From: Fibrobacterota bacterium
Lineage (GTDB): Bacteria > Fibrobacterota > Fibrobacteria > UBA11236
Assembly (NCBI GenBank): GCA_028287465.1
Contig: JAQBPO010000089.1
Coordinates: forward strand, 1-64,000
Reading direction: 5' to 3'
DNA: 64,000 nt
Within the stretch, counting starts at the first letter, position 1. The number at the start of each line of letters is the position of its first letter. Positions 1-10,346 of the stretch are shown in pieces. Below the pieces are notes generated by a model that was given only the letters and a program-made list of their open reading frames with translations, did no database searches and had not been told where the DNA came from. The position numbers and the translations under genes are program-made.

Positions 1-115
1 TAAGGCCGCAGGCTCCTGCGGTAAGGCCGCAGGCTCCTGCGGTAAGGCCGCAGGCTCCTGCGGTAAGGCCGCAGGCTCCTGCGGTAAGGCCGCAGGCTCC
101 TGCGGTAAGGCCGCC
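1..115. repeat. 21-bp palindromic tandem repeat array, truncated by window edge
   Basis: Five perfect 21-bp copies fill positions 1-105, and a sixth begins at 106 but diverges after about 10 bases. Each copy is a TAAGG linker followed by the perfect inverted repeat CCGCAGG-CT-CCTGCGG, so RNA from either strand could form a row of identical hairpins. The array starts at base 1, so its full size is unknown. There are no unique spacers, so it is not CRISPR. Each copy carries an in-frame TAA, so it is unlikely to encode protein repeats in that frame. Confidence 0.9.
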
Positions 116-269
116 GGATTCGGGCTATCGGTGGAATGGCCCGCCCCGGTGCCGGAAACCGGCGTCACGGGCGCGCCTGCATGGACGTGCCCTGGCCTTT
201 AGACAAGGAACCCGGGGAAAAGTTCCCGCGGGGGGCGCGGGGAGGGAAAATGGGCGCTGGCCCGGGAAT
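116..269. other. Non-coding stretch after the repeat array
   Basis: GC-rich sequence between the repeat array and the 3' end of the first gene. I see no convincing gene, RNA or terminator with a T-run here. Confidence 0.5.
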
Positions 270-977
270 TCACTGGGGATCCCCTGCCTTGGCCCAATAG
301 AAGCGGATCACGCCCTGGGCCAGGTTCTGTAGCTGTTTGGGGTCCGAACCCACGGCCTTGGCGGCGGAATGCAGGGAATTGGTCTCCAGGTCCAGCTTGA
401 AGAAGCGGGATTTGTCGATGCGGCCGGAGCCGGCCCCGAGCAAGGTCTGCGAGAGATCCCAGCGTTCGGTGGCAAGGTTGGCTGTGCTGTCGAACAAAGC
501 CGCCACGGCCTTGAGGTCTGCCTGGGTGGGCCGGCGGAAGGGTTGGCCCAGCTTCCCAAGGGAGTCGATTTGCGCCTGGGTGGGTATCCCGCCGGTTACG
601 GTCACCTTTCCGCCCCGCAATTCGGCGACGCCCACCCAGTTGCTGGCCTCGGCCATGGCGGAATCCTCCGCGATGAACACGGAGACCCAATCGCTCTTGG
701 GAAAGGAGCGGTGCAGGGCCTTGAGGGCGCCATAGCCCGTGGGCGATACCTGTTCGGGCTTGATGCCGTAAGGCGTGATGGCGACCGCGAGAACCGGCCG
801 GCCGCCCTGGCCGTCCTCCTTGACCGAGATCTGGGTGTGCTCCACGTAGCCCTGCAGCTTTTCGGAGGGGAAGAGATCCTGCCCTTGGACGCCCTTGCGT
901 TCAGGGGATCGGATGATGCCCAGGATGACGCCGCCGACGGCGGCCAGACATGCGAGGATGATGATTTTCTTGTCCAA
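270..977 (-). CDS. Hypothetical membrane-anchored protein
   Basis: About 235 residues. A hydrophobic N-terminal segment (IIILACLAAVGGVILGII) right after MDKK acts as a signal anchor or uncleaved signal peptide, and the rest is soluble and probably faces the periplasm. I chose the TTG at 977 because GGAGG (987-983) lies five bases upstream; the alternative TTG at 989 would overlap that Shine-Dalgarno. I do not recognise the family. The C-terminal half has a Ser/Leu-rich helix-like stretch and no obvious catalytic motif. It lies about 100 bp downstream of coaE on the same strand, so it may be the last gene of the ABC-polA-coaE run. Function unknown. Confidence 0.65.
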   Translation of the reverse strand: MDKKIIILACLAAVGGVILGIIRSPERKGVQGQDLFPSEKLQGYVEHTQISVKEDGQGGRPVLAVAITPYGIKPEQVSPTGYGALKALHRSFPKSDWVSVFIAEDSAMAEASNWVGVAELRGGKVTVTGGIPTQAQIDSLGKLGQPFRRPTQADLKAVAALFDSTANLATERWDLSQTLLGAGSGRIDKSRFFKLDLETNSLHSAAKAVGSDPKQLQNLAQGVIRFYWAKAGDPQ

Positions 978-1080
978 GCGGGCCTCCAAGTGATTTCTGA
1001 AACGGTGCCTTCCCGGATCGGGATCGGCCCGGGATAAAGGTAGTAACCGGCCGCCGGCCGCCCGTGCCAGAGCTGTCCGC

Positions 1081-1710
1081 TCAGGTCTCCCGGGGGGATT
1101 CGCCCGCGTCGTCGCGAGCGATCAGCTCGTCCCAAAGCGCATCCACCTGTTCGGCGAGGTATTCCTTGGTGGTCTCGTTCTTGATCACGAAATCCGCATG
1201 CTGGAGCTTGGATTCCTCAGGAACCTGGCTTTCGATGCGGCGCATGGCCTCATCCTGGGTGAGGCCGCTCCGTTCCATGAGCCTCACCAGGCGGACGGGA
1301 ACCGCGGCCGAAACGAAAACCAGGTAATCCACCTCCTTGGCGAACCCAAGCTCCACGATCAGGGCCGCGTCCAGGACCAGGCGGTTCATCACCCGCTGGG
1401 AGGAGCGGATGCGTTCCCGGATGGCGTTGATGAGGGCCGGGTGCACGAGCCGGTTGAGGGCCGCCATGGCGTCCGGCCGGCCGAAAACCAGGCTGCCGAG
1501 CTTCTTGCGGTCGAGCATGCCGTTGGACCAGACCACGTCCTGGCCGAATTCGGCGCCTATCTGCTGCACCAGGGCCCGATCGTAACCGTAGAGTTCATGG
1601 GCGACGGCGTCCGCATCCACCAGGGCGCAACCCTTTTGCTGGAGCAGGCGGGCGGTTTCGGATTTGCCGCTGGCGATATTGCCGGTGACCCCGAGGATCA
1701 AACGGGCCAT
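1081..1710 (-). CDS. coaE: Dephospho-CoA kinase
   Basis: Catalyses the last step of coenzyme A synthesis, ATP-dependent phosphorylation of the 3'-hydroxyl of dephospho-CoA, in the cytoplasm. The 209-residue product starts MARLILGVTGNIASGKS, with the P-loop GNIASGKS at residues 9-16. It also carries the family motif LVDADAVAHEL (about 30-40) and the lid/CoA-binding region with LVLDAALIVELGF. Length fits the family (about 200). The ATG at 1710 is preferred over a GTG at 1734, which would add eight residues ahead of the usual start. It follows polA by about 216 bp on the same strand. Confidence 0.95.
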   Translation of the reverse strand: MARLILGVTGNIASGKSETARLLQQKGCALVDADAVAHELYGYDRALVQQIGAEFGQDVVWSNGMLDRKKLGSLVFGRPDAMAALNRLVHPALINAIRERIRSSQRVMNRLVLDAALIVELGFAKEVDYLVFVSAAVPVRLVRLMERSGLTQDEAMRRIESQVPEESKLQHADFVIKNETTKEYLAEQVDALWDELIARDDAGESPRET

Positions 1711-1926
1711 GGGGACACCCCGCACTGGACGCACTGTAAGATTAGGACCGGAAAATTCGGCATGCTGGACTCCCGAAACCTGGATGAGCGGCCCGGGGCA
1801 CCGGGTGAAGGGGTACCTGGGGACTGCTAGAAATTTAACAAGGAAAAGGGCGACCGCCCGGGCTATCGGGCGTTAGTTGGGATGGCCGGCCCATGCCCGC
1901 GGGCTTCCCGGGCCGGAGGACGGCGT

Positions 1927-4815
<2,889 letters not shown>

Positions 4816-4920
4816 GCGTGTTCCGTGGGAGACGTGTGTCGATGCGGGGCCGGGCGGAGGGCCTGCGCCCCAGGGCGAAAGCGTCCGGCGGGGAGACCGT
4901 GGCCTCCCGGCCGGGCGGGT

Positions 4921-5964
4921 TCAGATCGCGAGCTTGGAGGTGATGGGATCCTTGGAGTCGTCGGATTTTTCCGCATCCGGACCGGCCTTGGGCTCGGCGG
5001 CATCCAGCACATCCGTCTTGCCTGATACGTCCCCTTTTGCGGTCACCTTCCCGTTCGCCCCGTTCGCCCCGTTCGCCTGGTTCGGGATGGCGCGCAAGCT
5101 CTGGGTGGCTTCCAGGTTCAAGGCCACGGCTTCCCGGATGCGGTCCACGGCCTGGTCCAGGGTCAAGGGCAATTTGGTCGAGGCCAGCACGCCTTCGGCC
5201 TGGAGGCGCATGAACAGCTTGGGGATGGCCGGCAAGGTGACGGTGGCGAGCTTCAGGATATCCTCGTTGGAAAGGACCTTCTGGGGCTCGTCGAGCATCA
5301 ATACGCGCCCCTCGCCGAGCACGGCGATCCGGTCGGTCAGGTCCAGGATGTCCTCCAGGCGGTGGGAGGACACGATGATGCAAAGTCCGCGGTTCTTCAA
5401 TTCCTTCAGGGTGGCGATGGTATCCTTCACGCCCACCTGATCCAGGTCGGACAGAGGTTCATCCAGCAACAGGATGGACGGGTCGGCGATCAGGGCCATG
5501 GCCAGGGCGATGCGGCGGCGTTCGCCGGTGGACATTTCGTCCAGGTACCATTCCTTGGCCTGCTTCATGCGGACGAGCTTCAGCACGAAGTCGACCTTCT
5601 CGCGGATGACGCGGCCTTCATAGCCCATCAAGCGGCAGGCGCGGGCCAGTTCGTCCTCGACGGTGGGGCCCACCAGCTGGCTTTCGGGATTCTGCTCGAC
5701 AAGATTCACGAACTCGTTCAGGCGTTTGTTGGAGAATTCCTCGATGGCGCGGCCGTTGTATTGGATGGTGCCGTCGGTCTTGTCCATGTAACCGGCCAGG
5801 ATTTTCATCAAGGTGGTCTTGCCGGCGCCATTAGCGCCGACCAGGCCCACGATTTCCCCCTGGAGGAGGTCCATGGAGATTTTGTCCAGGGCATTATTGC
5901 CGGCAGGGTAGTTGAAAACGACGTTTTCGAGAACGGCAACTTTCTTCATTTCGCTCATATCCAT
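4921..5964 (-). CDS. ABC transporter ATPase, ECF/CbiO-like, with C-terminal extension
   Basis: 347 residues. The nucleotide-binding domain (about 8-230) has Walker A GANGAGKTT, the Q-loop region VEQNPESQLVGPTVEDELA, signature STGERRR, Walker B ILLLDEP and the switch histidine in VSSHRLED. The Q-loop/VEDEL pattern is typical of energy-coupling-factor (CbiO/EcfA) ATPases that drive metal or vitamin uptake. About 110 residues follow the core, including a low-complexity NGANGANG segment. No membrane partner is next to it, so the substrate is unknown. Starts at 5964 or 5958 both fit the AGGGG upstream. A TATATT -10-like box lies at 6047-6042. Confidence 0.85.
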   Translation of the reverse strand: MDMSEMKKVAVLENVVFNYPAGNNALDKISMDLLQGEIVGLVGANGAGKTTLMKILAGYMDKTDGTIQYNGRAIEEFSNKRLNEFVNLVEQNPESQLVGPTVEDELARACRLMGYEGRVIREKVDFVLKLVRMKQAKEWYLDEMSTGERRRIALAMALIADPSILLLDEPLSDLDQVGVKDTIATLKELKNRGLCIIVSSHRLEDILDLTDRIAVLGEGRVLMLDEPQKVLSNEDILKLATVTLPAIPKLFMRLQAEGVLASTKLPLTLDQAVDRIREAVALNLEATQSLRAIPNQANGANGANGKVTAKGDVSGKTDVLDAAEPKAGPDAEKSDDSKDPITSKLAI

Positions 5965-6041
5965 TCACCCCTACAGTGTTAGAGCCCCGCCAACCCCCGT
6001 GTTTCGCCTTGCCACGGTCGGGACCCTATCGAAAATTAGGA

Positions 6042-6047
6042 AATATA
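6042..6047 (-). promoter_or_regulatory. Candidate -10 box for the ABC ATPase gene
   Basis: TATATT on the minus strand inside the only AT-rich patch (about 6030-6058) of the divergent gap between the ABC ATPase and trpF. No clear -35 is visible. The same patch could serve trpF on the plus strand. Confidence 0.35.
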
Positions 6048-6113
6048 TCTCTATTTTGCTCGCACGCCCCGGCCTCTGGGGGCGCAATCGGCCAAGAAGG
6101 CGGGAACTTCCAT

Positions 6114-6830
6114 ATGAGCGCGGTCCATCCGGTTTCAAAACCCTGCCAGGTAAAGGTTTGCGGCATCCGCGATCCCGCCGACTCCGCCACCCTTGATGCC
6201 ATGGGCGTGGAATGGATGGGATACAATTTCCATCCCGGCAGCGTCCGGCACGTCTCTCCCGCGGACGCCGCGCCCATGATCGGCGCCCTGAACCTGGCGA
6301 ACCCGGTTGGGGTTTTTGTGGACGCGGCTATTGAGTTTGTGATCAAGGTCGCGGCTTCAACTGGAATCAGGTACATCCAATTGCACGGCGACGAGGACTG
6401 GGAATACGTGATGCGCATGCCTCTGCCCGTCATCAAAGCCATTCCCCATACGCGCCTGGCCGACCTGGGCGGTTTGCGCCCGGGTCTGGAGATCGCTTCG
6501 AAGCTGCCCAAGGGGTCCCATCCCCTGGCATACTTCCTGGTGGATACCCAGGCCGGAGGCGCGGGAGGCTTCGGGGGCAGCGGAAAGGCGTTCGATTGGG
6601 ATCTGCTCAAGCGCCATCCCCTGCCCCTGCCGTTTTTCCTTGCGGGCGGGCTGGGGCCGCACAATCTATCGCAGGCCCTGGCCGCCTGTTCCCCCTTCGC
6701 CGTGGATCTGAACAGCAAGGTCGAGACGGGGCCGGGAAAGAAGGATCCGGAGAAGGTGAAAGCCTGCCTGGAATTGGTCGCCGCCGCGGGAAGGTCCGCC
6801 ATGGGCGGTTCCGCCGCGGGCGGTGTTTAG
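6114..6830 (+). CDS. trpF: Phosphoribosylanthranilate isomerase
   Basis: Catalyses the Amadori rearrangement of N-(5-phosphoribosyl)anthranilate in tryptophan synthesis. The 238-residue TIM barrel shows VKVCGIRDP at the start (catalytic Cys), IQLHGDED, the phosphate-binding GGSGKAFDW with catalytic Asp, LAGGLGPHNL, and VDLNSKVETGPGKKD near the end. The ATG at 6114 puts the KVCGI strand at the usual position; AAGAAGG lies about 13 bases upstream. No other trp gene is in the window, so it is a stand-alone trpF. It converges with the next gene and overlaps it by four bases. Confidence 0.95.
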   Translation: MSAVHPVSKPCQVKVCGIRDPADSATLDAMGVEWMGYNFHPGSVRHVSPADAAPMIGALNLANPVGVFVDAAIEFVIKVAASTGIRYIQLHGDEDWEYVMRMPLPVIKAIPHTRLADLGGLRPGLEIASKLPKGSHPLAYFLVDTQAGGAGGFGGSGKAFDWDLLKRHPLPLPFFLAGGLGPHNLSQALAACSPFAVDLNSKVETGPGKKDPEKVKACLELVAAAGRSAMGGSAAGGV

Positions 6831-7264
6831 CGCGGAAGCGCCTCGTCCACGACCTTGATGGTGAAGACCAGGGAGGTATCCGGGGTCTTCACGCGCACCT
6901 CCCGATTGCCCACGCTCTCCCCTGCGGCAAGGGAATCCTTCGCGAGCGGAGCCACCCTGAAATGCAGGGAGAGCACCCGGCCTCCGTTGTTCAAGTCGCC
7001 TTTTTCCATCGTGACGCTCGGGGGTATCGTAACGGTTACGCTGTCGAGCCTGCGGCCGTACAGGAAGAACTGCCGCTTCTCGTTGAGGACCGTCGCCTCG
7101 GGGATCAGGCGCCATTCGGCCTGGACCCTGGCGGCCGGATCTTCCCTGGTCCCGGAGCAGGAGGCCAATTGGGACGTCAACAAGGCCGTCGACAGAAAAG
7201 CGCCCGCGACCAGGCGGAAGGAGGGGGTCGGTACGGCGGCACGGTCCGGGAATGGCTTCATCAT
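6827..7264 (-). CDS. Small hypothetical lipoprotein
   Basis: 145 residues starting MMKPFP. A signal peptide ends in the lipobox-like LASC at about residues 31-34, so the mature protein is probably a lipid-anchored envelope protein of about 110 residues. The body is predicted mostly beta (YGRRLDSVTVTIPPSV, REVRVKTPDTSLVFTIKVV), like an Ig-like or IPT-like sandwich domain, but I cannot assign a family. It lies 58 bp downstream of lutC on the same strand, so it could be a fourth cistron of that operon. Its 3' end overlaps trpF by four bases, tail to tail. Confidence 0.65.
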   Translation of the reverse strand: MMKPFPDRAAVPTPSFRLVAGAFLSTALLTSQLASCSGTREDPAARVQAEWRLIPEATVLNEKRQFFLYGRRLDSVTVTIPPSVTMEKGDLNNGGRVLSLHFRVAPLAKDSLAAGESVGNREVRVKTPDTSLVFTIKVVDEALPR

Positions 7265-7322
7265 GTCTATTGATCGCATACCGGGACCCGCGGCGTCAAG
7301 CGGGCAAGGGCGGGAAAACGGG

Positions 7323-7970
7323 TCAGGGACCTAGGATGGCGATGACCCGGCCGGGCCCATGCACGCCCAGGGTCAGGGACAATTCGATGTCGGCGGTGCG
7401 GCTGGGCCCGGTGATGAAAACGACATAAGGCAGCGGAACGTTCCCGCGGTCCGCCGTTTCCCGGGTCTTCCGGAAATATTCCCCCATGCCCAGCAGGATA
7501 TCGGAAGCGCGGATGAGCACGACGTGGGTGATGGGCATGAGCGAAGCCGCCCTGGGCCGGCCGGGTCCGGAAGTCACGGCCAGGGTCCCGGTCTCGGCGA
7601 TGGCGTTCTCGCAGCCGGTGAGCCCGATTTCAGCCTGGCCCTGCTCGTCCCTGGAATCGCTGCCGAATACGGTTTTCGCGCCCGTGAGGCAATCCCCCGC
7701 GCCGTAGGGCAGGTGGTCCGGATCCCAGCTGAGGACGGACTTGCCGTCGATAAGGCCGGATAGGCGTCGGCGGACATCGGCTTCGGAAGCCTCCACGAAC
7801 GCTTCCACTCCCAGCAGGGCGAACTCCTCCAACAGGCGGAACCGGAGCGCGCCGGGATCCAGGGCGGGATAGGCCAGGCGCGCGGGCAGGCCCGACTTGG
7901 CTTCGGGGATGTAGGCGCGGATCTGGGCCTGGCGCACTTTGGACAGGATGGCGAGACGGGCGTCAGACAT
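7323..7970 (-). CDS. lutC: Lactate utilization protein C (LUD domain)
   Basis: 215-residue LUD-domain protein, subunit of the LutABC (YkgEFG/LldEFG) L-lactate oxidation complex, which converts L-lactate to pyruvate in the cytoplasm. Family features are the GLTGCENAIAETGTLAVTSGPGRPR segment (about 130-155; given here only as the family core), the ITHVVLI strand, and the C-terminal GPSRTADIEL with the HGPGRV motif. It overlaps the lutB stop by eight bases, indicating translational coupling. Gene order A-B-C matches other bacteria. Length is typical (about 200-240). Confidence 0.93.
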   Translation of the reverse strand: MSDARLAILSKVRQAQIRAYIPEAKSGLPARLAYPALDPGALRFRLLEEFALLGVEAFVEASEADVRRRLSGLIDGKSVLSWDPDHLPYGAGDCLTGAKTVFGSDSRDEQGQAEIGLTGCENAIAETGTLAVTSGPGRPRAASLMPITHVVLIRASDILLGMGEYFRKTRETADRGNVPLPYVVFITGPSRTADIELSLTLGVHGPGRVIAILGP

Positions 7971-9354
7971 GGCGATCCCGGAACATCCGTTGGAAGGATT
8001 TTGGGGCGGGCGCCTTCATGTCCCGCGAGCGGGTCCAGCCGCCGGCCAGTCCGGGAAGCTTCTTGATCCAGCCGTCCGGCGCCATCAGGCGCGCGGCGAT
8101 GCCTCCCAGGCGCGCGGCGGTCCGATAGAGCCAGGGCCGGGACGCGATCATGCCGAAACCCCACAGGCCGGCTCGCAGGGTCCAGGGGACGTCCGCCTCC
8201 TCGACCGCGTGCTTACGGAGCTCCAGCAGCATGCGCGGGATGTCCAGGCGCACCGGGCAGACGTCGCGGCAGGCGCCGCACAGGGAGCTCGCGTCCGGCA
8301 AGGACTTCCAGCCCTTGATGCCCCGTATCCCCGGCGTTACGATCGCGCCGACCGGGCCGGGGTAGGTGTCGCCGTAGGCGTGGCCGCCGATGTTCTTGTA
8401 GACCGGGCAGGCGTTGAGGCAAGCGCCGCACCGGATGCATCCCAGGATCTCGGCGATGGGCCCGCCCAGGATCCGGCTGCGGCCGTTGTCGAGCAGGATC
8501 ACGTGCATCTCTTCGCACCCGTCGGTTTCGCCTTCGCGGCGGGGTCCGGGGACGATGGAAGTGTAGGTGGTTATCTTCTGGCCCGTGGCCGAGCGGCCCA
8601 GGATCTTGATCATCAGATCCAAATCGTCCAGGTTCGGCACCAGCTTCTCGATGCCCATCAGCACAACGTGCACGCGGGGCAGGGTTGTGACCAGGCGCGC
8701 GTTCCCTTCGTTGCTGACCAGCACGACGGCTCCGGAATCGATCACGCCGAAATTCGCGCCGGTGATCCCGATGTCCGCCGACAGGAAAGCCTCGCGCAGC
8801 TTGGCGCGCGCGATCTTGGCCAGCTTCTCCGGATCCGAGGTGTAAGGCACATGGATCTTGCGGTGCATCACCTCGCCGATGCTTTCCTTGGTCATGTGGA
8901 TGATGGGCAGGATTATATGCGAGGGGGTGGTCCCCGCCAACTGCACGATGTATTCGCCGAGATCGGTTTCCAGAACCTCCAATCCTGCCTCGAGCAGGTC
9001 ATGGTTCAGGTGCGTCTCTTCCGTCGCCATGGACTTGGACTTGACGGCGCGCTTGCAGTCCCGCGCCTTGGCGATCTCCACCACGATCCGGTTGGCCGCC
9101 TTGCCGTCCTCGGCCCAATGGACCTGGACGCCGTTGTTGATCAGGTTCTTCTCGAAGGTTTCCAGGTTGCCCGCCAGATCGGTCAGCAGGCCCATCTTGG
9201 CGCGGCGCGCCATGTCCCGGATCATGTCCGAATCCTCCAGGGAATCCAGGGAGGCGGATCGACGGGAGGCGAGCCTATCGGTGGCGCGGCCCAAGGCGCC
9301 TTTCAATTCTTCGTCCTGCAGGGCGGTTTCGACGCGGTCGAGGAAGCGGCTCAT
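7963..9354 (-). CDS. lutB: Lactate utilization iron-sulfur protein B
   Basis: 463 residues. An N-terminal LUD domain (about 50-290; SADIGITGANFGVIDSG, VVLMGIEKLVP) is followed by a ferredoxin-type region with two cysteine motifs, CIRCGACLNACPVYK (about 312-326) and CGACRDVCPVRLDIP (about 363-377), each able to bind a 4Fe-4S cluster. This is the YkgF/LldF layout. It transfers electrons during L-lactate oxidation to pyruvate. It overlaps lutA by four bases (ATGA) and lutC by eight, so the three are one translationally coupled operon. Length and motif order are normal. Confidence 0.95.
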   Translation of the reverse strand: MSRFLDRVETALQDEELKGALGRATDRLASRRSASLDSLEDSDMIRDMARRAKMGLLTDLAGNLETFEKNLINNGVQVHWAEDGKAANRIVVEIAKARDCKRAVKSKSMATEETHLNHDLLEAGLEVLETDLGEYIVQLAGTTPSHIILPIIHMTKESIGEVMHRKIHVPYTSDPEKLAKIARAKLREAFLSADIGITGANFGVIDSGAVVLVSNEGNARLVTTLPRVHVVLMGIEKLVPNLDDLDLMIKILGRSATGQKITTYTSIVPGPRREGETDGCEEMHVILLDNGRSRILGGPIAEILGCIRCGACLNACPVYKNIGGHAYGDTYPGPVGAIVTPGIRGIKGWKSLPDASSLCGACRDVCPVRLDIPRMLLELRKHAVEEADVPWTLRAGLWGFGMIASRPWLYRTAARLGGIAARLMAPDGWIKKLPGLAGGWTRSRDMKAPAPKSFQRMFRDRHV

Positions 9355-10121
9355 TTAAACCCCGCCTCGAGAACCTGCGAGATATGCTTCACCTCGAGCT
9401 TGGATCCCTTCCGCCGCAACCCGCCCTGCATGTGCATCAGGCACCCCATGTCGCAGCTCACCACGGTGGAGGCGCCCGAGGCTTCCAGGTTGCGCAGTTT
9501 GTTTTCCAGCATGGCCCCGGAGATGGCCGCGTTCTTGACGGAGAACATGCCGCCGAAACCGCAGCATTCCTCCTGGTCCTTCACGTCCGCGCATTCCAGT
9601 CCCTGCACGCCGGCGAGGAGGGCGCGGGGCTGGGTTTTGGCGCCCAGGCCGCGCAGCAGGTGGCAGGAAGGGTGGTAGGCCGCCTTCATGGCATTCGATC
9701 CCAGGCGCGCGCCCAGGTCGGTTATCCCCAGGACGTCCACCAGGAAGACGGAGAATTCATAACAGCGATGGGAGACGGCCCGGGCCTTGGCGAGGTAGGC
9801 AGGTTCGCCGCCCTGGCCCCGGCTGTCCCCGTGGAACAGCATTTCATATTGATGGGTGATCATGTCGCCGCAGGAACCGGAGGGCACCACGATGGGGCCT
9901 TCGGTGGCGGAAAGCAGATCCAGGGTATGGCGCGCGACCTTGCGGGCATCCGCGTGGAAGCCGGCGTTGAATGCCGGTTGGCCGCAACAGGTCTGGGAGG
10001 CCGGGACCCGGACCTCGATGCCCAGGCGCTCGAGGATATTGACGACGGACATCCCCACCTCGGGGTAGACCTCGTTGATGATGCAGGTGTGGAACAACTG
10101 GACCGTTTTCGGATGCGTCAT
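9351..10121 (-). CDS. lutA: Lactate utilization (Fe-S)-binding protein A
   Basis: About 256 residues with two CCG-type cysteine-rich domains: CCGQPAFNAG (about 45) and ECCGFGGMFSVKN (about 185), plus SCGDM and CDMGC. This is the LutA/YkgE/LldE subunit, related to GlcF and heterodisulfide-reductase B-type cysteine-rich domains. Two ATGs are possible; GAAGGA abuts the one at 10130 with no spacer but lies nine bases from the one at 10121, so I prefer 10121 (MTHPKTVQLF). First gene of the lut operon. Three inverted repeats lie upstream at 10211-10275. Confidence 0.93.
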   Translation of the reverse strand: MTHPKTVQLFHTCIINEVYPEVGMSVVNILERLGIEVRVPASQTCCGQPAFNAGFHADARKVARHTLDLLSATEGPIVVPSGSCGDMITHQYEMLFHGDSRGQGGEPAYLAKARAVSHRCYEFSVFLVDVLGITDLGARLGSNAMKAAYHPSCHLLRGLGAKTQPRALLAGVQGLECADVKDQEECCGFGGMFSVKNAAISGAMLENKLRNLEASGASTVVSCDMGCLMHMQGGLRRKGSKLEVKHISQVLEAGFK

Positions 10122-10210
10122 GACCGTCATTCCTTCGCGCCTATGTGCCGTCGTCCGCCGGCGGAGCCGCCGTCGCGCGGCCCTTCAACCGTATTCGTCC
10201 TCAAGGGATG

Positions 10211-10275
10211 TTGGAAAAATATCCAAACCCCGGCCGGGCCGTTCCGAAATTCGGAACAGGATTATTGACTTCAAT
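10211..10275. promoter_or_regulatory. Cluster of three inverted repeats upstream of lutABC
   Basis: Within 65 bp lie TTGGA-N6-TCCAA (10211-10226), the perfect 17-mer GTTCCGAA-A-TTCGGAAC (10241-10257), and ATTGA-CT-TCAAT (10264-10275). The region is the AT-richest part of the gap between the upstream GntR-type regulator and lutA. The 17-mer has the size and symmetry of a dimeric repressor site. Which protein binds is unknown; the adjacent tandem-GntR regulator is the obvious candidate. Confidence 0.5.
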
Positions 10276-10346
10276 GCCTTCTGTATTTTTGGCCTTTTTC
10301 AGGCTCGCGGAGACCGCCGGAAAGATGGGTCGGGGCGGGCTGGCCC

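Noticed and set aside
1-115. CRISPR array
   Set aside because: The copies are directly adjacent with no variable spacers, and no cas gene is nearby.
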